A stretch of DNA of 64,000 nucleotides from GCA-2731375 sp002731375 (GTDB lineage: Bacteria > Pseudomonadota > Alphaproteobacteria > GCA-2731375), in NCBI GenBank assembly GCA_030752605.1, contig JASMDX010000068.1:1-64000 (forward strand). Reading direction: 5' to 3'. Numbering within the stretch: position 1 is the stretch's first letter; each line of letters opens with the position of its first letter. The position numbers and the translations under genes are program-made. The notes beneath the pieces are model-generated. The model made no database searches. It saw only the letters and a program-made list of their open reading frames with translations, and was not told the DNA's origin. Shown here piece by piece: positions 43,133 to 53,398 of the stretch.

Positions 43133-44236
43133 CTACTTCTTGGGAATATAGAACGGTGTCCCGAACCAGCGCCAGCGGTTGTCTTTTGCCTTCAGGGTGC
43201 AATTGATCCTGCCCTGGCCGGGGGCAAAGGGTTTCTCCAGGCGGACTTCGAAACGCCGGCGGCCCAGACGTTCCAGTTGCGCAACGCTACCTTGATTGGA
43301 GGCGAAACAGGCCAGAGTTTTTAGACTACCAATGCTTTCCGCCACGGTAAAGCCAAAAGCCGGCGGATTGTTGCCGCGCAATACCGTATCGGCGGGCAGT
43401 ACGTCACTAACCGGCAGCGGCAAGCCATTGCCCGCGAGGCGAAACCGCTCGACCGCAGCAAAACGCTCGTTCAGGGCAAAACGGGGCAGGCCATAAAGAT
43501 CCTCGCCGCTGTGGGCGACACCTGAATGCTGGCCGAAGGCCGCGATGAAACCCGCCGCCCGGGCCGCCTTTTTCTCTCGCAGGCCAAACTCGCCATAAGG
43601 ATAGGCCAGCATTTTCGGCGCAAATCCCAATTCCGCGCGAAAACGCGCATTAGAACGGGTCAACTCCTCCTCCAGACTATCCTGGCTGGTGGCCGGTAGG
43701 TGGGCATGACTGCCGGTATGGTTGCCGATGCTGACGCCCGCCGCTGCCAGAGCCCGCAGCTGCGCCCAGGTCATATGACCCTGCCGCTTGGCGTCAACGG
43801 CATTGGTGGCCACGAACAAGGTAAAGGGTAGGCCCGCCTTGGCCAGCATGGGCCAGGCCCGGTCATGAACGGAGAGAAAGGCATCGTCGATGGTCAATGC
43901 GATGGTACGCTCGGGCAACGTTTCCTGGCGGCGAAAAGTAGTGATGATGTCAGGCAGGGGCATGACGTTGTAACCGCCCGCCTCGATCTCAGCCAGATGA
44001 GCCGCGAATTGCGCCATCGTGACATTGGTCGATGGATAGTCTTCCTCGCCAAAGCGGTGATACATGAAGATAACCGCCGACGAGACCGTTTCAGCCGCCT
44101 GGGCGCGCCGTCCCGTCAGGGCCAGATCAAAACTACCCAACAATAAAAAAAGCGCTGACAGGCCCAGATAAAAGGATTTTTTGCCAATCCAGGTCCAGGC
44201 CGTCGCTCGTCTATATTTGCCATGGATAAATTGCAT
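43133..44236 (-). CDS. Polysaccharide deacetylase family protein, exported
   Basis: A 367-aa NodB-fold protein. An N-terminal hydrophobic segment (about 20-42) suggests a signal or anchor. The catalytic Asp pair is in IALTIDDAFLS near residue 115, the metal His pair in SIGNHTGSHAHLP near residue 172, and MLAYPYGEFG near residue 215 is motif 3. The family removes acetyl groups from GlcNAc polymers such as peptidoglycan or poly-GlcNAc. The C-terminal 100 residues form an extra beta-rich region. Its location opposite a peptidoglycan glucosaminidase supports a wall role. Confidence 0.85.
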   Translation of the reverse strand: MQFIHGKYRRATAWTWIGKKSFYLGLSALFLLLGSFDLALTGRRAQAAETVSSAVIFMYHRFGEEDYPSTNVTMAQFAAHLAEIEAGGYNVMPLPDIITTFRRQETLPERTIALTIDDAFLSVHDRAWPMLAKAGLPFTLFVATNAVDAKRQGHMTWAQLRALAAAGVSIGNHTGSHAHLPATSQDSLEEELTRSNARFRAELGFAPKMLAYPYGEFGLREKKAARAAGFIAAFGQHSGVAHSGEDLYGLPRFALNERFAAVERFRLAGNGLPLPVSDVLPADTVLRGNNPPAFGFTVAESIGSLKTLACFASNQGSVAQLERLGRRRFEVRLEKPFAPGQGRINCTLKAKDNRWRWFGTPFYIPKK

Positions 44237-44355
44237 GATAGATGTTTTTTAATACACTTGCCCAATAAGACCAATGTATTTTAATTCCAATTTATTCTTA
44301 TCACTGTAAAAAAAAGGCTATTGACACAGCAGCGGATTGGGACAGCGAGGAAGGC

Positions 44356-44952
44356 ATGATGAACGGAATCGTAAACGATAAGAGCTTTGACATCATTTTC
44401 CGTGATGGGCGCACCCATGGGGTTTGGCTGGACCGGCCAGTTTCGGAAATTACCTTGCAGGCACTCTCTGAATTGTTGAGCCTGGGGCCAACCGCAGCCA
44501 ATGGTTCGCCGGGACGCTTTCTGTTCCTGCGCTCGAACGAGGCGAAGGAACGCTTGCGCTCTCATTTGAGCGCCGGCAACCTAACCCAGACCATGACTGC
44601 TCCCGTTGTCGCCTTCGTCTGCTATGACCTCGCCTTTCACGACAAGTTCGAAACCCTGTGGCCGGACAACGAAGAAGTCCGCGCCTGGTTCGAGGGCAAC
44701 GAAGAAAAACTGCTGGAAGCGGCATTTCGCAACAGTACCTTGCAGGGCGCCTATATGATCATTGCCGTCCGCGCCCTGGGCCTGGATTGCGGCCCGATGT
44801 CCGGCATTGATGCGGATGGCGTCAACAGGGAATTCTTTGCTAACAGCACCATACGGGTTAATTTCCTATGCAACCTGGGCCATGGTGATCCCGCCGCCTT
44901 ACCGCCACGCAAACCACGGCTGGCCTTCGACGACACCGCCGAAGTGATCTAG
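44356..44952 (+). CDS. Nitroreductase family protein, RutE/malonic semialdehyde reductase-like
   Basis: A 198-residue FMN-dependent reductase. The order ITLQALSELLSLGPTAANGS, APVVAFVCYDLAFHD near residue 85, FRNSTLQGAYMIIAVRALGL near residue 125 and DCGPMSGID near residue 146 is that of RutE/HadB proteins, which reduce malonic semialdehyde to 3-hydroxypropionate. No other rut genes are nearby, so a pyrimidine-degradation role is not supported by context. GAGG precedes ATG 44356; an adjacent ATG at 44359 is also possible. The symbol is left blank for that reason. Confidence 0.85.
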   Translation: MMNGIVNDKSFDIIFRDGRTHGVWLDRPVSEITLQALSELLSLGPTAANGSPGRFLFLRSNEAKERLRSHLSAGNLTQTMTAPVVAFVCYDLAFHDKFETLWPDNEEVRAWFEGNEEKLLEAAFRNSTLQGAYMIIAVRALGLDCGPMSGIDADGVNREFFANSTIRVNFLCNLGHGDPAALPPRKPRLAFDDTAEVI

Positions 44953-44995
44953 ATCAGCGATCCTATCCGGCAAAAGGACGCGAGGCATTCGGGCC

Positions 44996-45727
44996 ATGCC
45001 CATTCTGGCATTTGACACCACGCAACAGGCCTGCTCCGCCGCGATTTCCCATGATGGTGCGCTGCTGGCCCACCGCCATGTCTTGATGCAGCGTGGCCAC
45101 GCCGAACAGTTGCTGCCCATGATAGAGGCCGTGCGGCAACAGGCCGGCATCGATTTCGCGGAATTGAGTTTGCTCGCCGTGACCATTGGCCCAGGTACCT
45201 TTACCGGCGTGCGCGTCGGCCTGGCGGCGGCCCGCGCCCTAGCCCTGGTGCACGAGCTGCCAATCCTCGGCGCCGGAACCTTGGAGCTATTGGCACAAAC
45301 CGTGGCCCAGAGCGTAACCTGGGGCGCAACGCGGGACGAGATACAGACACCACCGGCATCTAGAGGCGGCATTATCGCCGCGATCGATGCCCGCCGTGGC
45401 GAACTCTATACCCAGGCCTTTGATATTATCGGTCAAGCCCTGACCGAGGCCTCGGCAATGAAGCTCGGTTCTGATATCACGCCACCCAACGCCATGACCG
45501 ATCTGGCCCCTGGCCTAATCGTCGGCACCGGCGCGGCCCAATTGCAGGCCAAATTACCTGAATGGCGGGCCGTTGCGGATGGTGAACAGCCTGATGCGGC
45601 CGTCCTGGCCCTGACGGCGGAGGCATGGCGCCATCGGGCCAGCCGCCAGCCGCCGGCGCCCCTATATCTACGGGCGCCCGATGCCCGCCTGCCAAATCAG
45701 ACACCAAACCCGCCGCCGCCGAAATGA
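44996..45727 (+). CDS. tsaB: tRNA threonylcarbamoyladenosine biosynthesis protein TsaB
   Basis: TsaB works with TsaD and TsaE to make the t6A modification at position 37 of tRNAs that read ANN codons. The start ILAFDTTQQACSAAI is the actin-like phosphate-1 motif, followed by HAEQLLPMIE near residue 38 and the family block VTIGPGTFTGVRVGLAAARA near residue 61. Length of 243 aa is typical. Its stop overlaps the rimI start by four bases (ATGA). The tsaB-rimI pairing is widely conserved. Confidence 0.92.
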   Translation: MPILAFDTTQQACSAAISHDGALLAHRHVLMQRGHAEQLLPMIEAVRQQAGIDFAELSLLAVTIGPGTFTGVRVGLAAARALALVHELPILGAGTLELLAQTVAQSVTWGATRDEIQTPPASRGGIIAAIDARRGELYTQAFDIIGQALTEASAMKLGSDITPPNAMTDLAPGLIVGTGAAQLQAKLPEWRAVADGEQPDAAVLALTAEAWRHRASRQPPAPLYLRAPDARLPNQTPNPPPPK

Positions 45728-46218
45728 GCCTTGAAATTTCTCCCGCCGGAACGGGCAGTTGCGCCTTGCTGGCCAGATTACACGGCCTGTGCTTTTCCGA
45801 AGCTTGGACGCAGGATGCCTTTGCCTCGCTTCTGGCCAAGCCCGGCGCCTTTTCCTTCCTTGCCAGCACGGAAGAAAGCGGGCAGCCAATGCCCGCCGGC
45901 TTTGCCCTGGGGCGGGCGGGTGGCGGTGAATGCGAAATCGTCACCCTGGGTGTCGTGCCAGCCCGACGCAACGTGGGCACCGCAACGGCCCTGCTGGGCG
46001 CCATCGTGGCACGGGCCCGATCACTGTGCATCGAGGATTTATTGCTTGAGGTTGCCGCCGACAATACGGCGGCGCTGGCGCTTTACCAATCCGCCGCCTT
46101 TATCGCCGTGGGACGTCGAAAAGGCTATTATCGGGCCGCTCATCACCCGGTTCACGAAGATGGAGCTCACGAAGACCGGGTTGATGCCATCATCATGCGC
46201 CGGTCTCTACTGCCGTAG
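45724..46218 (+). CDS. rimI: Ribosomal protein alanine N-acetyltransferase (GNAT)
   Basis: A 164-aa GNAT protein. The family opening LLARLHGLCFSEAWTQDAF is at residues 15-33. The acetyl-CoA-binding block is VTLGVVPARRNVGTATALL near residue 77, and the end has LEVAADNTAALALYQSAAF. RimI acetylates the N-terminal Ala of ribosomal protein S18. Translational coupling to tsaB supports the assignment. The final 25 residues carry extra His and Asp. Confidence 0.88.
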   Translation: MSLEISPAGTGSCALLARLHGLCFSEAWTQDAFASLLAKPGAFSFLASTEESGQPMPAGFALGRAGGGECEIVTLGVVPARRNVGTATALLGAIVARARSLCIEDLLLEVAADNTAALALYQSAAFIAVGRRKGYYRAAHHPVHEDGAHEDRVDAIIMRRSLLP

Positions 46219-46261
46219 TGCCGCCATGATACCGCCGCCGGAATGGGAATATCGGCTGATT

Positions 46262-46513
46262 TCAGACCTTTTCAAGGACCAATAGATGCGGTCCTTCCGG
46301 GTTGGCGGCGTCTTCGGGCTCCAGAGAAATGACCTTGTGGCCATGTTCGCGCACGGAACGCGGCACGTTCTGCAATGGCTCCATGCCCTGTAGCCGCACG
46401 GTCGCGCGCTCACCAAACGCCATGGATTCGATCAATAGTTTCGTGCGCACAAAGGTCATCGGACAAATTTGGGCGGTTATGTCCAAAATATGAGTCACGG
46501 TATCAAATTCCAT
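46262..46513 (-). CDS. TusA-family sulfurtransferase-like protein
   Basis: An 83-residue protein with the TusA/SirA fold signature ITAQICPMTFVRTKLLIESM near residue 13. The sulfur-carrying Cys is followed by Pro-Met and not by the C-P-x-P of E. coli TusA; this variant is common in other TusA-family members. Such proteins relay persulfide sulfur in tRNA thiolation, molybdenum cofactor or sulfur metabolism. It lies between rimI (convergent) and mucR (divergent, with an AT-rich gap). The exact partner is unknown. Confidence 0.83.
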   Translation of the reverse strand: MEFDTVTHILDITAQICPMTFVRTKLLIESMAFGERATVRLQGMEPLQNVPRSVREHGHKVISLEPEDAANPEGPHLLVLEKV

Positions 46514-46655
46514 TCAAATTTTTCAAATACTATAACAAATATTACCGAATTAATGTTTTTCCATTGCATCAAAGGCAATAAAATTTTAGGATTATCGTCT
46601 AATTATAAAGTTTGTGCATTTAAATTTATCTGATTTTCTTAGAGGAACTGGCAAC
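46514..46655. promoter_or_regulatory. AT-rich divergent promoter region of tusA-like and mucR genes
   Basis: These 142 bases are strikingly AT-rich against a GC-rich background. MucR/Ros proteins bind AT-rich, T-A-step-containing DNA and are known to repress their own genes, so autoregulation here is plausible. I cannot define individual -35/-10 elements with confidence. Confidence 0.45.
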
Positions 46656-47078
46656 ATGGCCAAACAAGGTACTGATCTTAGTGAATTATTGACGCTAACC
46701 ACGGACATTGTTGCATCTCATGTTTCAAACAACGGTGTTCCCGTCAGTGAATTACCGCAATTGATACAACAGGTGTACGCGACTTTAGCAGAACTTGGCA
46801 AGGAAGCAGCGCCAGCGGCGGAAAAACCACAACCTGCGGTGCCAATCAGGAAGTCGATCACACCAGATTTTATTATCTGCCTTGAAGACGGCAAAAAACT
46901 GAAAATGTTGAAACGGCATTTAAAAACCGCCTATGACATGACACCCGATCAATACAGGGAACGCTGGGGCTTGGCATCGCACTATCCCATGGTTGCGCCG
47001 AATTACGCCGAGCAACGCCGCGATCTGGCAAAGAAAATCGGCCTGGGGACATCACGTAGCCGCCGCGGTACTGCTTGA
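46656..47078 (+). CDS. MucR/Ros-family zinc-finger transcriptional regulator
   Basis: This 140-residue regulator has an N-terminal helical oligomerisation region and the MucR zinc finger: ICLEDGKKLKMLKRHLKTAY near residue 72, then DMTPDQYRERWGL. MucR proteins control exopolysaccharide, motility and cell-cycle genes in alphaproteobacteria. ATG 46656 is chosen because GAGGA precedes it and the family starts at this Met; the frame extends to 46614 without support. A basic tail (SRSRRG) closes the protein. It is upstream of fur in the same direction. Confidence 0.9.
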   Translation: MAKQGTDLSELLTLTTDIVASHVSNNGVPVSELPQLIQQVYATLAELGKEAAPAAEKPQPAVPIRKSITPDFIICLEDGKKLKMLKRHLKTAYDMTPDQYRERWGLASHYPMVAPNYAEQRRDLAKKIGLGTSRSRRGTA

Positions 47079-47133
47079 GGGCGCCTTTCCTCATCACGCT
47101 CTAGGTGGCAGGGCGGCTGGAGGCTAGAATTGA

Positions 47134-47592
47134 ATGCAGGGGCATATCGAGCGGCTTTGCGTGGAACGCGGGTTGCGGATGACCGGTCAGCGCCGTGTTG
47201 TCGCCCGCGTGCTGTCGGAAGCTGACGATCATCCCGACGCCGAGAATGTCTATCGCCGGGCCAGTAAGCTGGATGCGAAAATATCGATTGCAACCGTCTA
47301 TCGCACCCTGCGCATTTTTGAGGACGCGGGCATACTGCAGCGTCTGGAATTCGGCGATGGTCGGGCCCGCTTTGAACGCGCCGAAAGCGATCACCATGAT
47401 CATTTGATCGATAGCGAAAGCGGCAAGGTGATCGAATTTCAAAACGAGCAATTGGAACAATTGCAGGAGAAAATAGCCGCCGATCTGGGCTTTCGACTGG
47501 TTGGCCATAGGATGGAGCTATATGGCGTGCCCTTGCATGGCGCGCGGCCTTCGAGCGACAAAGACGATAGCGGCAACGACGGCAGGGATTAG
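47134..47592 (+). CDS. fur: Fur-family transcriptional regulator
   Basis: A 152-aa Fur-family metalloregulator. The winged-helix start RGLRMTGQRRVVARVLSEAD near residue 10 and the recognition-helix region ISIATVYRTLRIFEDAGIL near residue 50 are typical. The metal-binding HDH cluster is in ESDHHDHLIDSESGK near residue 86. The C-terminal CxxC zinc motif of E. coli Fur is missing, as in alphaproteobacterial Fur/Mur and Irr-like proteins. In Rhizobiales the protein at this locus senses manganese (Mur); iron or manganese is open here. It is followed by a 296-base gap before miaB. Confidence 0.86.
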   Translation: MQGHIERLCVERGLRMTGQRRVVARVLSEADDHPDAENVYRRASKLDAKISIATVYRTLRIFEDAGILQRLEFGDGRARFERAESDHHDHLIDSESGKVIEFQNEQLEQLQEKIAADLGFRLVGHRMELYGVPLHGARPSSDKDDSGNDGRD

Positions 47593-47745
47593 AGCATGTC
47601 GCGGCTAATCAGAACCATTTGACCGACCCTCCCCCACGAACCTGGAAACCATGGCGGCTGTGGCATTTCATGGCCAGCCGGCCAGCTCTTTGAATGCGGA
47701 CAATTTGGGATAGCAAAGCCGATGGGTTGACGGCGACCTGACTTC

Positions 47746-47773
47746 TTGACTATTTGCTCCCTATTGATACTGT
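47746..47773 (+). promoter_or_regulatory. Possible sigma-70-type promoter upstream of miaB
   Basis: TTGACT (47746-47751) and TACTGT (47768-47773) are spaced by 16 bases in an AT-richer stretch, about 115 bases before the miaB start. Spacing and -35 fit well; the -10 is imperfect. Confidence 0.35.
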
Positions 47774-47888
47774 TTTCCCTAATAACATAGTGTGGAGCGC
47801 GATAAGGGAATGAACCAACGTCGCCAGCGTCTGGCTTTGCGCCAGGCGCGCGAGAGCGAAGACAATAGCAGGCGCCGGGCAGCCGGAG

Positions 47889-49414
47889 GTGGCTATTGCG
47901 GATGCGGTTGGGCTCCCTTGCCCCGAATATTCCTTGGCTAAAAAACTTTTTATCCGCACCTACGGGTGCCAGATGAACGTCTATGATTCGGCCCGCATGG
48001 CGGATGTCCTGGCGCCCCTGGGTTACGCCCAGGCCGACGGCCCGGAAGACGCGGACATGGTCATCCTCAATACCTGCCACATCCGCGAAAAAGCCGCCGA
48101 GAAGGTCTATTCCGAACTGGGTCGCCTACGCCAGATAAAGGAGCAGCGGACAGAGGATAATCCGGAAGACAGCGGCCCGTTGCTTGCCGTCGCCGGCTGT
48201 GTGGCCCAGGCGGAGGCGGCCGAGATGCTGGCCAGGGCACCATTCCTGGACATTGTACTTGGCCCGCAAACCTATCACCGCCTGCCCGAAATGATCGCCC
48301 GGGCCGAACGCGCCGCTAAAAAGGGCGCGGGAACGAAAGGCCGCAAGGGTGCGGGGGTGCTGGATACGGAATTCCCGGACGAGGCAAAGTTCGACCATCT
48401 ACCAAGGGCCCGCGCAGATGCCGCGGTCGCGGGCTGTACTGCATTTCTAACCATCCAGGAAGGTTGCGATAAATTCTGCACCTTCTGCGTCGTGCCTTAC
48501 ACAAGGGGCGTTGAATTCTCGCGGCCCGGTCAGGCGGTCCTGGAGGAGTGCCGGGCCCTGGTCGAGGCCGGCGTGCGTGAAATCACCCTGCTGGGGCAAA
48601 ACGTCAACGCCTATCACGGTGCGGCACCGAACGAAGGCGCAACCGGTGTGGCGGGTACTACATGGGATTTAGCCGAACTGATTGCACAATTGGCCGAGAT
48701 CGATGGCTTGGAGCGGGTCCGCTACACCACCTCTCATCCCAGGGACATGGACCTCGGTTTATATGCCGCCCATGGCAATTGCGAAAAGTTGATGCCCTAT
48801 CTGCATCTGCCGGCGCAATCGGGATCAGACCGCATATTAGCCGCCATGAACCGGGGCTATACGGCGGCGGAATATCAAGCCAGCGTCGCACAACTGCGTC
48901 AGGTGCGGCCCGACATCGCCCTCTCGGGAGATTTCATTGTCGGCTTCCCCGGCGAGAGCGAGGCGGATTTCGAGGCCACCATGGAGTTGGTGGCCAGCGT
49001 CAACTACGCACAGGCCTATTCCTTTAAATACAGTCCCCGTCCCGGCACGCCCGCTGCCATGCTGGAAGATCAAGTACCCGATGATGTACGCGGCGAAAGA
49101 CTGCAACGGCTACAGGCCTTGCTGGACAGCCAGCAACAGGCATTCAATCAGCAGATGTTGGGCCGACGGTTGCGCCTATTGTTGGACCAGCCCGGCCGGC
49201 GGCCTGGCCAATTGGTGGGCCGCAGCCCTTATATGCAGGCGGTTCACCTGGATGGACCCGCCTCGATGCTGGGACAGATGGTCGAGGTTGAGATCACCGA
49301 TGCTCATGCCAACAGCCTGGCGGGACAATTGATTTTCGGCGCTCAAGGACCGGATTTACAGCCAACGGCGGCGATGGCGCCCCCAGAAAATACGATCGGC
49401 ATGGAGCGGATAAT

Positions 49415-49418
<4 letters not shown>
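47889..49418 (+). CDS. miaB: tRNA-2-methylthio-N6-dimethylallyladenosine synthase MiaB
   Basis: A radical-SAM methylthiotransferase that adds the 2-methylthio group to i6A37 in tRNA. The N-terminal cluster cysteines are in RTYGCQMNVYDS, NTCHIREKAAEK and VAGCVAQAE. The radical-SAM CxxxCxxC is in EGCDKFCTFCVVPYTRG near residue 196, and a TRAM domain forms the last 65 residues. The start is uncertain: GTG 47889 (509 aa) or TTG 47934, which would begin at AKKLFIRTYGC as in many orthologues. Its stop overlaps the phoH start by four bases. Confidence 0.94.
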
Positions 49419-50488
<1,070 letters not shown>

Positions 50489-50490
50489 AG

Positions 50491-52938
50491 ATGCAGGGTA
50501 GCGGCGACGGTCCCAATACGCCCAGCGGTCCGGCGGCGGGCTCGCCGCCCGGCGCGCCGCCTATTTCGGGCCCCATGGGCCCCGGCGGCTTGGCGGAGAC
50601 ACGGGAGGCACTGCGCAAGGCAGCCAGCGTGGCTCTGGCGGATGACCGTTGGCAACGCTGGCGGCCGGTGCGGGACATCACCGCCGTACTGGGGTTTATC
50701 GTGCTCATGACCATCTTGTTGATCCAGCCCGGTGGCGGCAGGGTGGCGCAGCCCGCCGTTGACACCGTGGCCCAGGCGACGATCCGCGCCAGCCGTGATG
50801 TCTTGGTAGAGGACCGCGCGGCCACTCAGGCCCGCCGCAAAGCGGCCCAGGCCGGGGTCGCAGAGATCTTCGACTATGATTCCGATCTTTACTTTGGCCT
50901 TGGTGACCGGGTGTTCGAGGCGCTGGCCAACCTGAAGAAGCGTAAAGCGGAGAGTGCCAAGCCGGTGGCGGAACGAAGGGCGGCCTTCCAGGAAGAGCTG
51001 GGCGCCGCCGTGGGTAGCGGCGTCTTCGCCTTGATCGAAGGCTTGGCAGACCCCAGTGATGCCGCGCTGGCGATCAATTTCTTCTTGAACATGGGTCTGG
51101 ACCGCCAGGTGATCGCCGACCGTGGCGCCTTGCCATCCGGAACGGGCGCCAGGAGTAGCACTGGTGTTGGTGCTGGCAGCAGTCTGGAAATCTGGGACCT
51201 AAGCCTGAAAATGGGTTCGCGCCGGGAAAACGCCGTCGGCATCATCGACCTGCGTCAATTGCGTCGCCTGATGACCGCGCGGGCAGGCGATGCCCCCTAT
51301 GGCGAAGCCCGCATCGTACGCAGCTGGATCCTGCAAGCGGCCCAGGAAATCGCGCGGCCAAATCTACAGCCCAACCAGGTCGCGAGCCAGAAGCGGCGCG
51401 ACGAAGCGGTGGCGGGTATCGAGCCTGTATTTCTGCGAATCAAGGCGGGAGAGGTCATCGTACGGCGGGGCGACCGGGTTACCGTCATGGCCTGGCGGCG
51501 CATTGGAATCTTGAACCAGAATGCCGACGGACGCCAGGTTTGGCGTGAAATGGTTGCCGTCGCGGGGCTGTTGGTCAGCTTCTTGTTGTTGGGTGCGATC
51601 TTTTTCTCCCGCGCCCGGGTACCGCTCAGCTTTGGCCGAAAGTCGGCTTATCTGACCCTGAGCATTGTCGCCGCCACCTCCCTAATCGGCGTCGCCATGT
51701 TTTATGCCGGCCTGGGTTTTGCCGACGGTATGGGATTTGACCCCGATGCCGCCGCCTATTTTATACCACTGGCGCTGGCCACAGTGTTGGTATCGTTATT
51801 GGTCGATGCGCGGACATCGTTGCTGGTCGGGGTGGTTTTGACTCTATTTCTGGCCTATCGCGTGAACGGCGATTTATGGCTGGCGACAAATTACATCGTC
51901 GGCGCGTTGGTCGCCGGCATCGCCGCCCGGCGCAGCCGCCGGCGGATCGATCTGCTGCGTATCGGCCTGATGGTGGCTTTGGCCCAGGCGGCCATGGTGC
52001 CGGTAACCGTGACCCTTGCCGGCCATGCCGTGGGCAGCGAACATCTACCCCTAATGCTAGGCGGTGTGGTCTCTGGCCTATTGGTCGGGGTGGCGACCCT
52101 GGGCCTGTTGCCGGCCTTCGAATGGTTATTCGACGAGACCACGGATACCCGCCTGCTGGAACTGGCCTCGGCTGACAATCCGCTGTTGAAGGAACTGGCG
52201 CTGAAGGCACCGGGCACCTATTACCATTCCACCATGGTTGCAAATCTGGCGGAAACCGGCGCCGAAGCCATTGGCGCCAATGGCCTGATGTGCCGTGTGA
52301 TGGCGCTATACCACGATATTGGCAAGTTGCAACGCCCAGCCTATTTTATGGAAAATCAGCGCGGCAGCGACAATATACACGAACGCCTGGCACCCGATGT
52401 TTCAGCGCGGGTGATCCTGCATCACATCCTTGATGGCCTGGAAATGGCGCGACAGGCCAAGCTGGGCCGGTTGATCCTGGAGGGCATCGCCCAGCATCAG
52501 GGAACGACATTGTTGCGGGTGTTCCATGAAAAGGCCCAGGCCCAGGGCTTTAATGGGCCCGAAGAAGACTACCGCTATCCCGGCCCTCGGCCGCAACGGC
52601 GGGAGGCCGGCATCTTGTTGCTGGCCGATTCCATTGAGGCCGCGACGCGGGCCCTGAAGGACCCGACTGCGGAAAGTGTTGGCGCGCGGGTCCGTCATAT
52701 GATCGAGACACGTGTCGGCGAGGGCGAGTTGGATGACTGCAATCTGACACTGCGCGATCTGGACATTATTGAAACCACGTTTACCCGCACCTTGACGTTG
52801 GGTGTGTTTCACAACCGTGTTGATTATCCACCCATGGCGAACCCAAATGGGTCCACGCCGGAAGGCGAAACGAGAGGCGATGCAGATAGAGATCATCGTG
52901 TCCACCCCCTGCCGGGCGTGGCTGACCGACCTGCCTGA
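50491..52938 (+). CDS. 7TM-HD phosphohydrolase (YqfF/PgpH-like)
   Basis: This 815-aa membrane protein has an N-terminal helix (about 68-90), a 7TMR-HDED extracytoplasmic domain (about 95-330), several membrane helices (about 345-530) and an HD hydrolase domain. In the HD domain, TYYHSTMVANLAETGAEAIG near residue 575 gives the first His, MALYHDIGKLQRP near residue 605 the HD pair, and ILHHILDG and IAQHQGT further ligands. Listeria PgpH of this type degrades cyclic di-AMP; in alphaproteobacteria the substrate is open. It overlaps ybeY. The proline/glycine-rich first 35 residues are unusual in composition. Confidence 0.86.
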   Translation: MQGSGDGPNTPSGPAAGSPPGAPPISGPMGPGGLAETREALRKAASVALADDRWQRWRPVRDITAVLGFIVLMTILLIQPGGGRVAQPAVDTVAQATIRASRDVLVEDRAATQARRKAAQAGVAEIFDYDSDLYFGLGDRVFEALANLKKRKAESAKPVAERRAAFQEELGAAVGSGVFALIEGLADPSDAALAINFFLNMGLDRQVIADRGALPSGTGARSSTGVGAGSSLEIWDLSLKMGSRRENAVGIIDLRQLRRLMTARAGDAPYGEARIVRSWILQAAQEIARPNLQPNQVASQKRRDEAVAGIEPVFLRIKAGEVIVRRGDRVTVMAWRRIGILNQNADGRQVWREMVAVAGLLVSFLLLGAIFFSRARVPLSFGRKSAYLTLSIVAATSLIGVAMFYAGLGFADGMGFDPDAAAYFIPLALATVLVSLLVDARTSLLVGVVLTLFLAYRVNGDLWLATNYIVGALVAGIAARRSRRRIDLLRIGLMVALAQAAMVPVTVTLAGHAVGSEHLPLMLGGVVSGLLVGVATLGLLPAFEWLFDETTDTRLLELASADNPLLKELALKAPGTYYHSTMVANLAETGAEAIGANGLMCRVMALYHDIGKLQRPAYFMENQRGSDNIHERLAPDVSARVILHHILDGLEMARQAKLGRLILEGIAQHQGTTLLRVFHEKAQAQGFNGPEEDYRYPGPRPQRREAGILLLADSIEAATRALKDPTAESVGARVRHMIETRVGEGELDDCNLTLRDLDIIETTFTRTLTLGVFHNRVDYPPMANPNGSTPEGETRGDADRDHRVHPLPGVADRPA

Positions 52939-53398
52939 TGCGGTGGACTTGGGGCAAGATACCGTGGCCGCAGTCTTGAAAGAAGCCGGTCTGACCGGTC
53001 GGGAGATCGAGGTTGGTGTGAGGCTGACCGACGATAAACAAATGAGACAACTTAACAACGACTATCGCCAAAGCGACAAGGCCACCAATGTACTGTCCTT
53101 TGCCGGCGACAGCGGTGATGGCACGGCGGCAAGCGATCCGCGCATACCGCTTTTACTGGGTGATATCGTGCTGGCCCATGGCGTGGTCAGCACCGAAGCG
53201 CGGGATCAGGGCAAGAGTTTGCATGATCATTTTTGCCACTTGCTGGTTCATGGTACGCTGCATCTACTTGGGCTGGATCATATGGACGAGGAAGAGGCGC
53301 GGAGAATGGAAGCGCGGGAAGTGGCGATCTTAGCCCGCATGGGTATTGCCGACCCCTATCTGTTGGCCGGCCAGCGTGTATCATTGGACCTGACATGA
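52880..53398 (+). CDS. ybeY: Endoribonuclease YbeY (rRNA maturation factor)
   Basis: YbeY is a zinc-dependent RNase acting in 16S rRNA 3' end maturation and 70S quality control. The zinc signature H-x3-H-x5-H is in HLLVHGTLHLLGLDHMDEEE near residue 120. The family block QMRQLNNDYRQSDKATNVLS is near residue 57. ATG 52880 gives 172 aa and overlaps the end of the HD phosphohydrolase gene by 59 bases; an in-frame start at 52802 lies further inside that gene. Its stop overlaps corC (ATGA). Confidence 0.93.
   Translation: MQIEIIVSTPCRAWLTDLPDAVDLGQDTVAAVLKEAGLTGREIEVGVRLTDDKQMRQLNNDYRQSDKATNVLSFAGDSGDGTAASDPRIPLLLGDIVLAHGVVSTEARDQGKSLHDHFCHLLVHGTLHLLGLDHMDEEEARRMEAREVAILARMGIADPYLLAGQRVSLDLT

Noticed and set aside
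47811..47942. Short frame starting ATG 47811 with AAGGGA before it, upstream of miaB
   Set aside because: The product of about 43 residues is Arg-rich and overlaps the miaB start; nothing beyond a weak ribosome binding site supports it.
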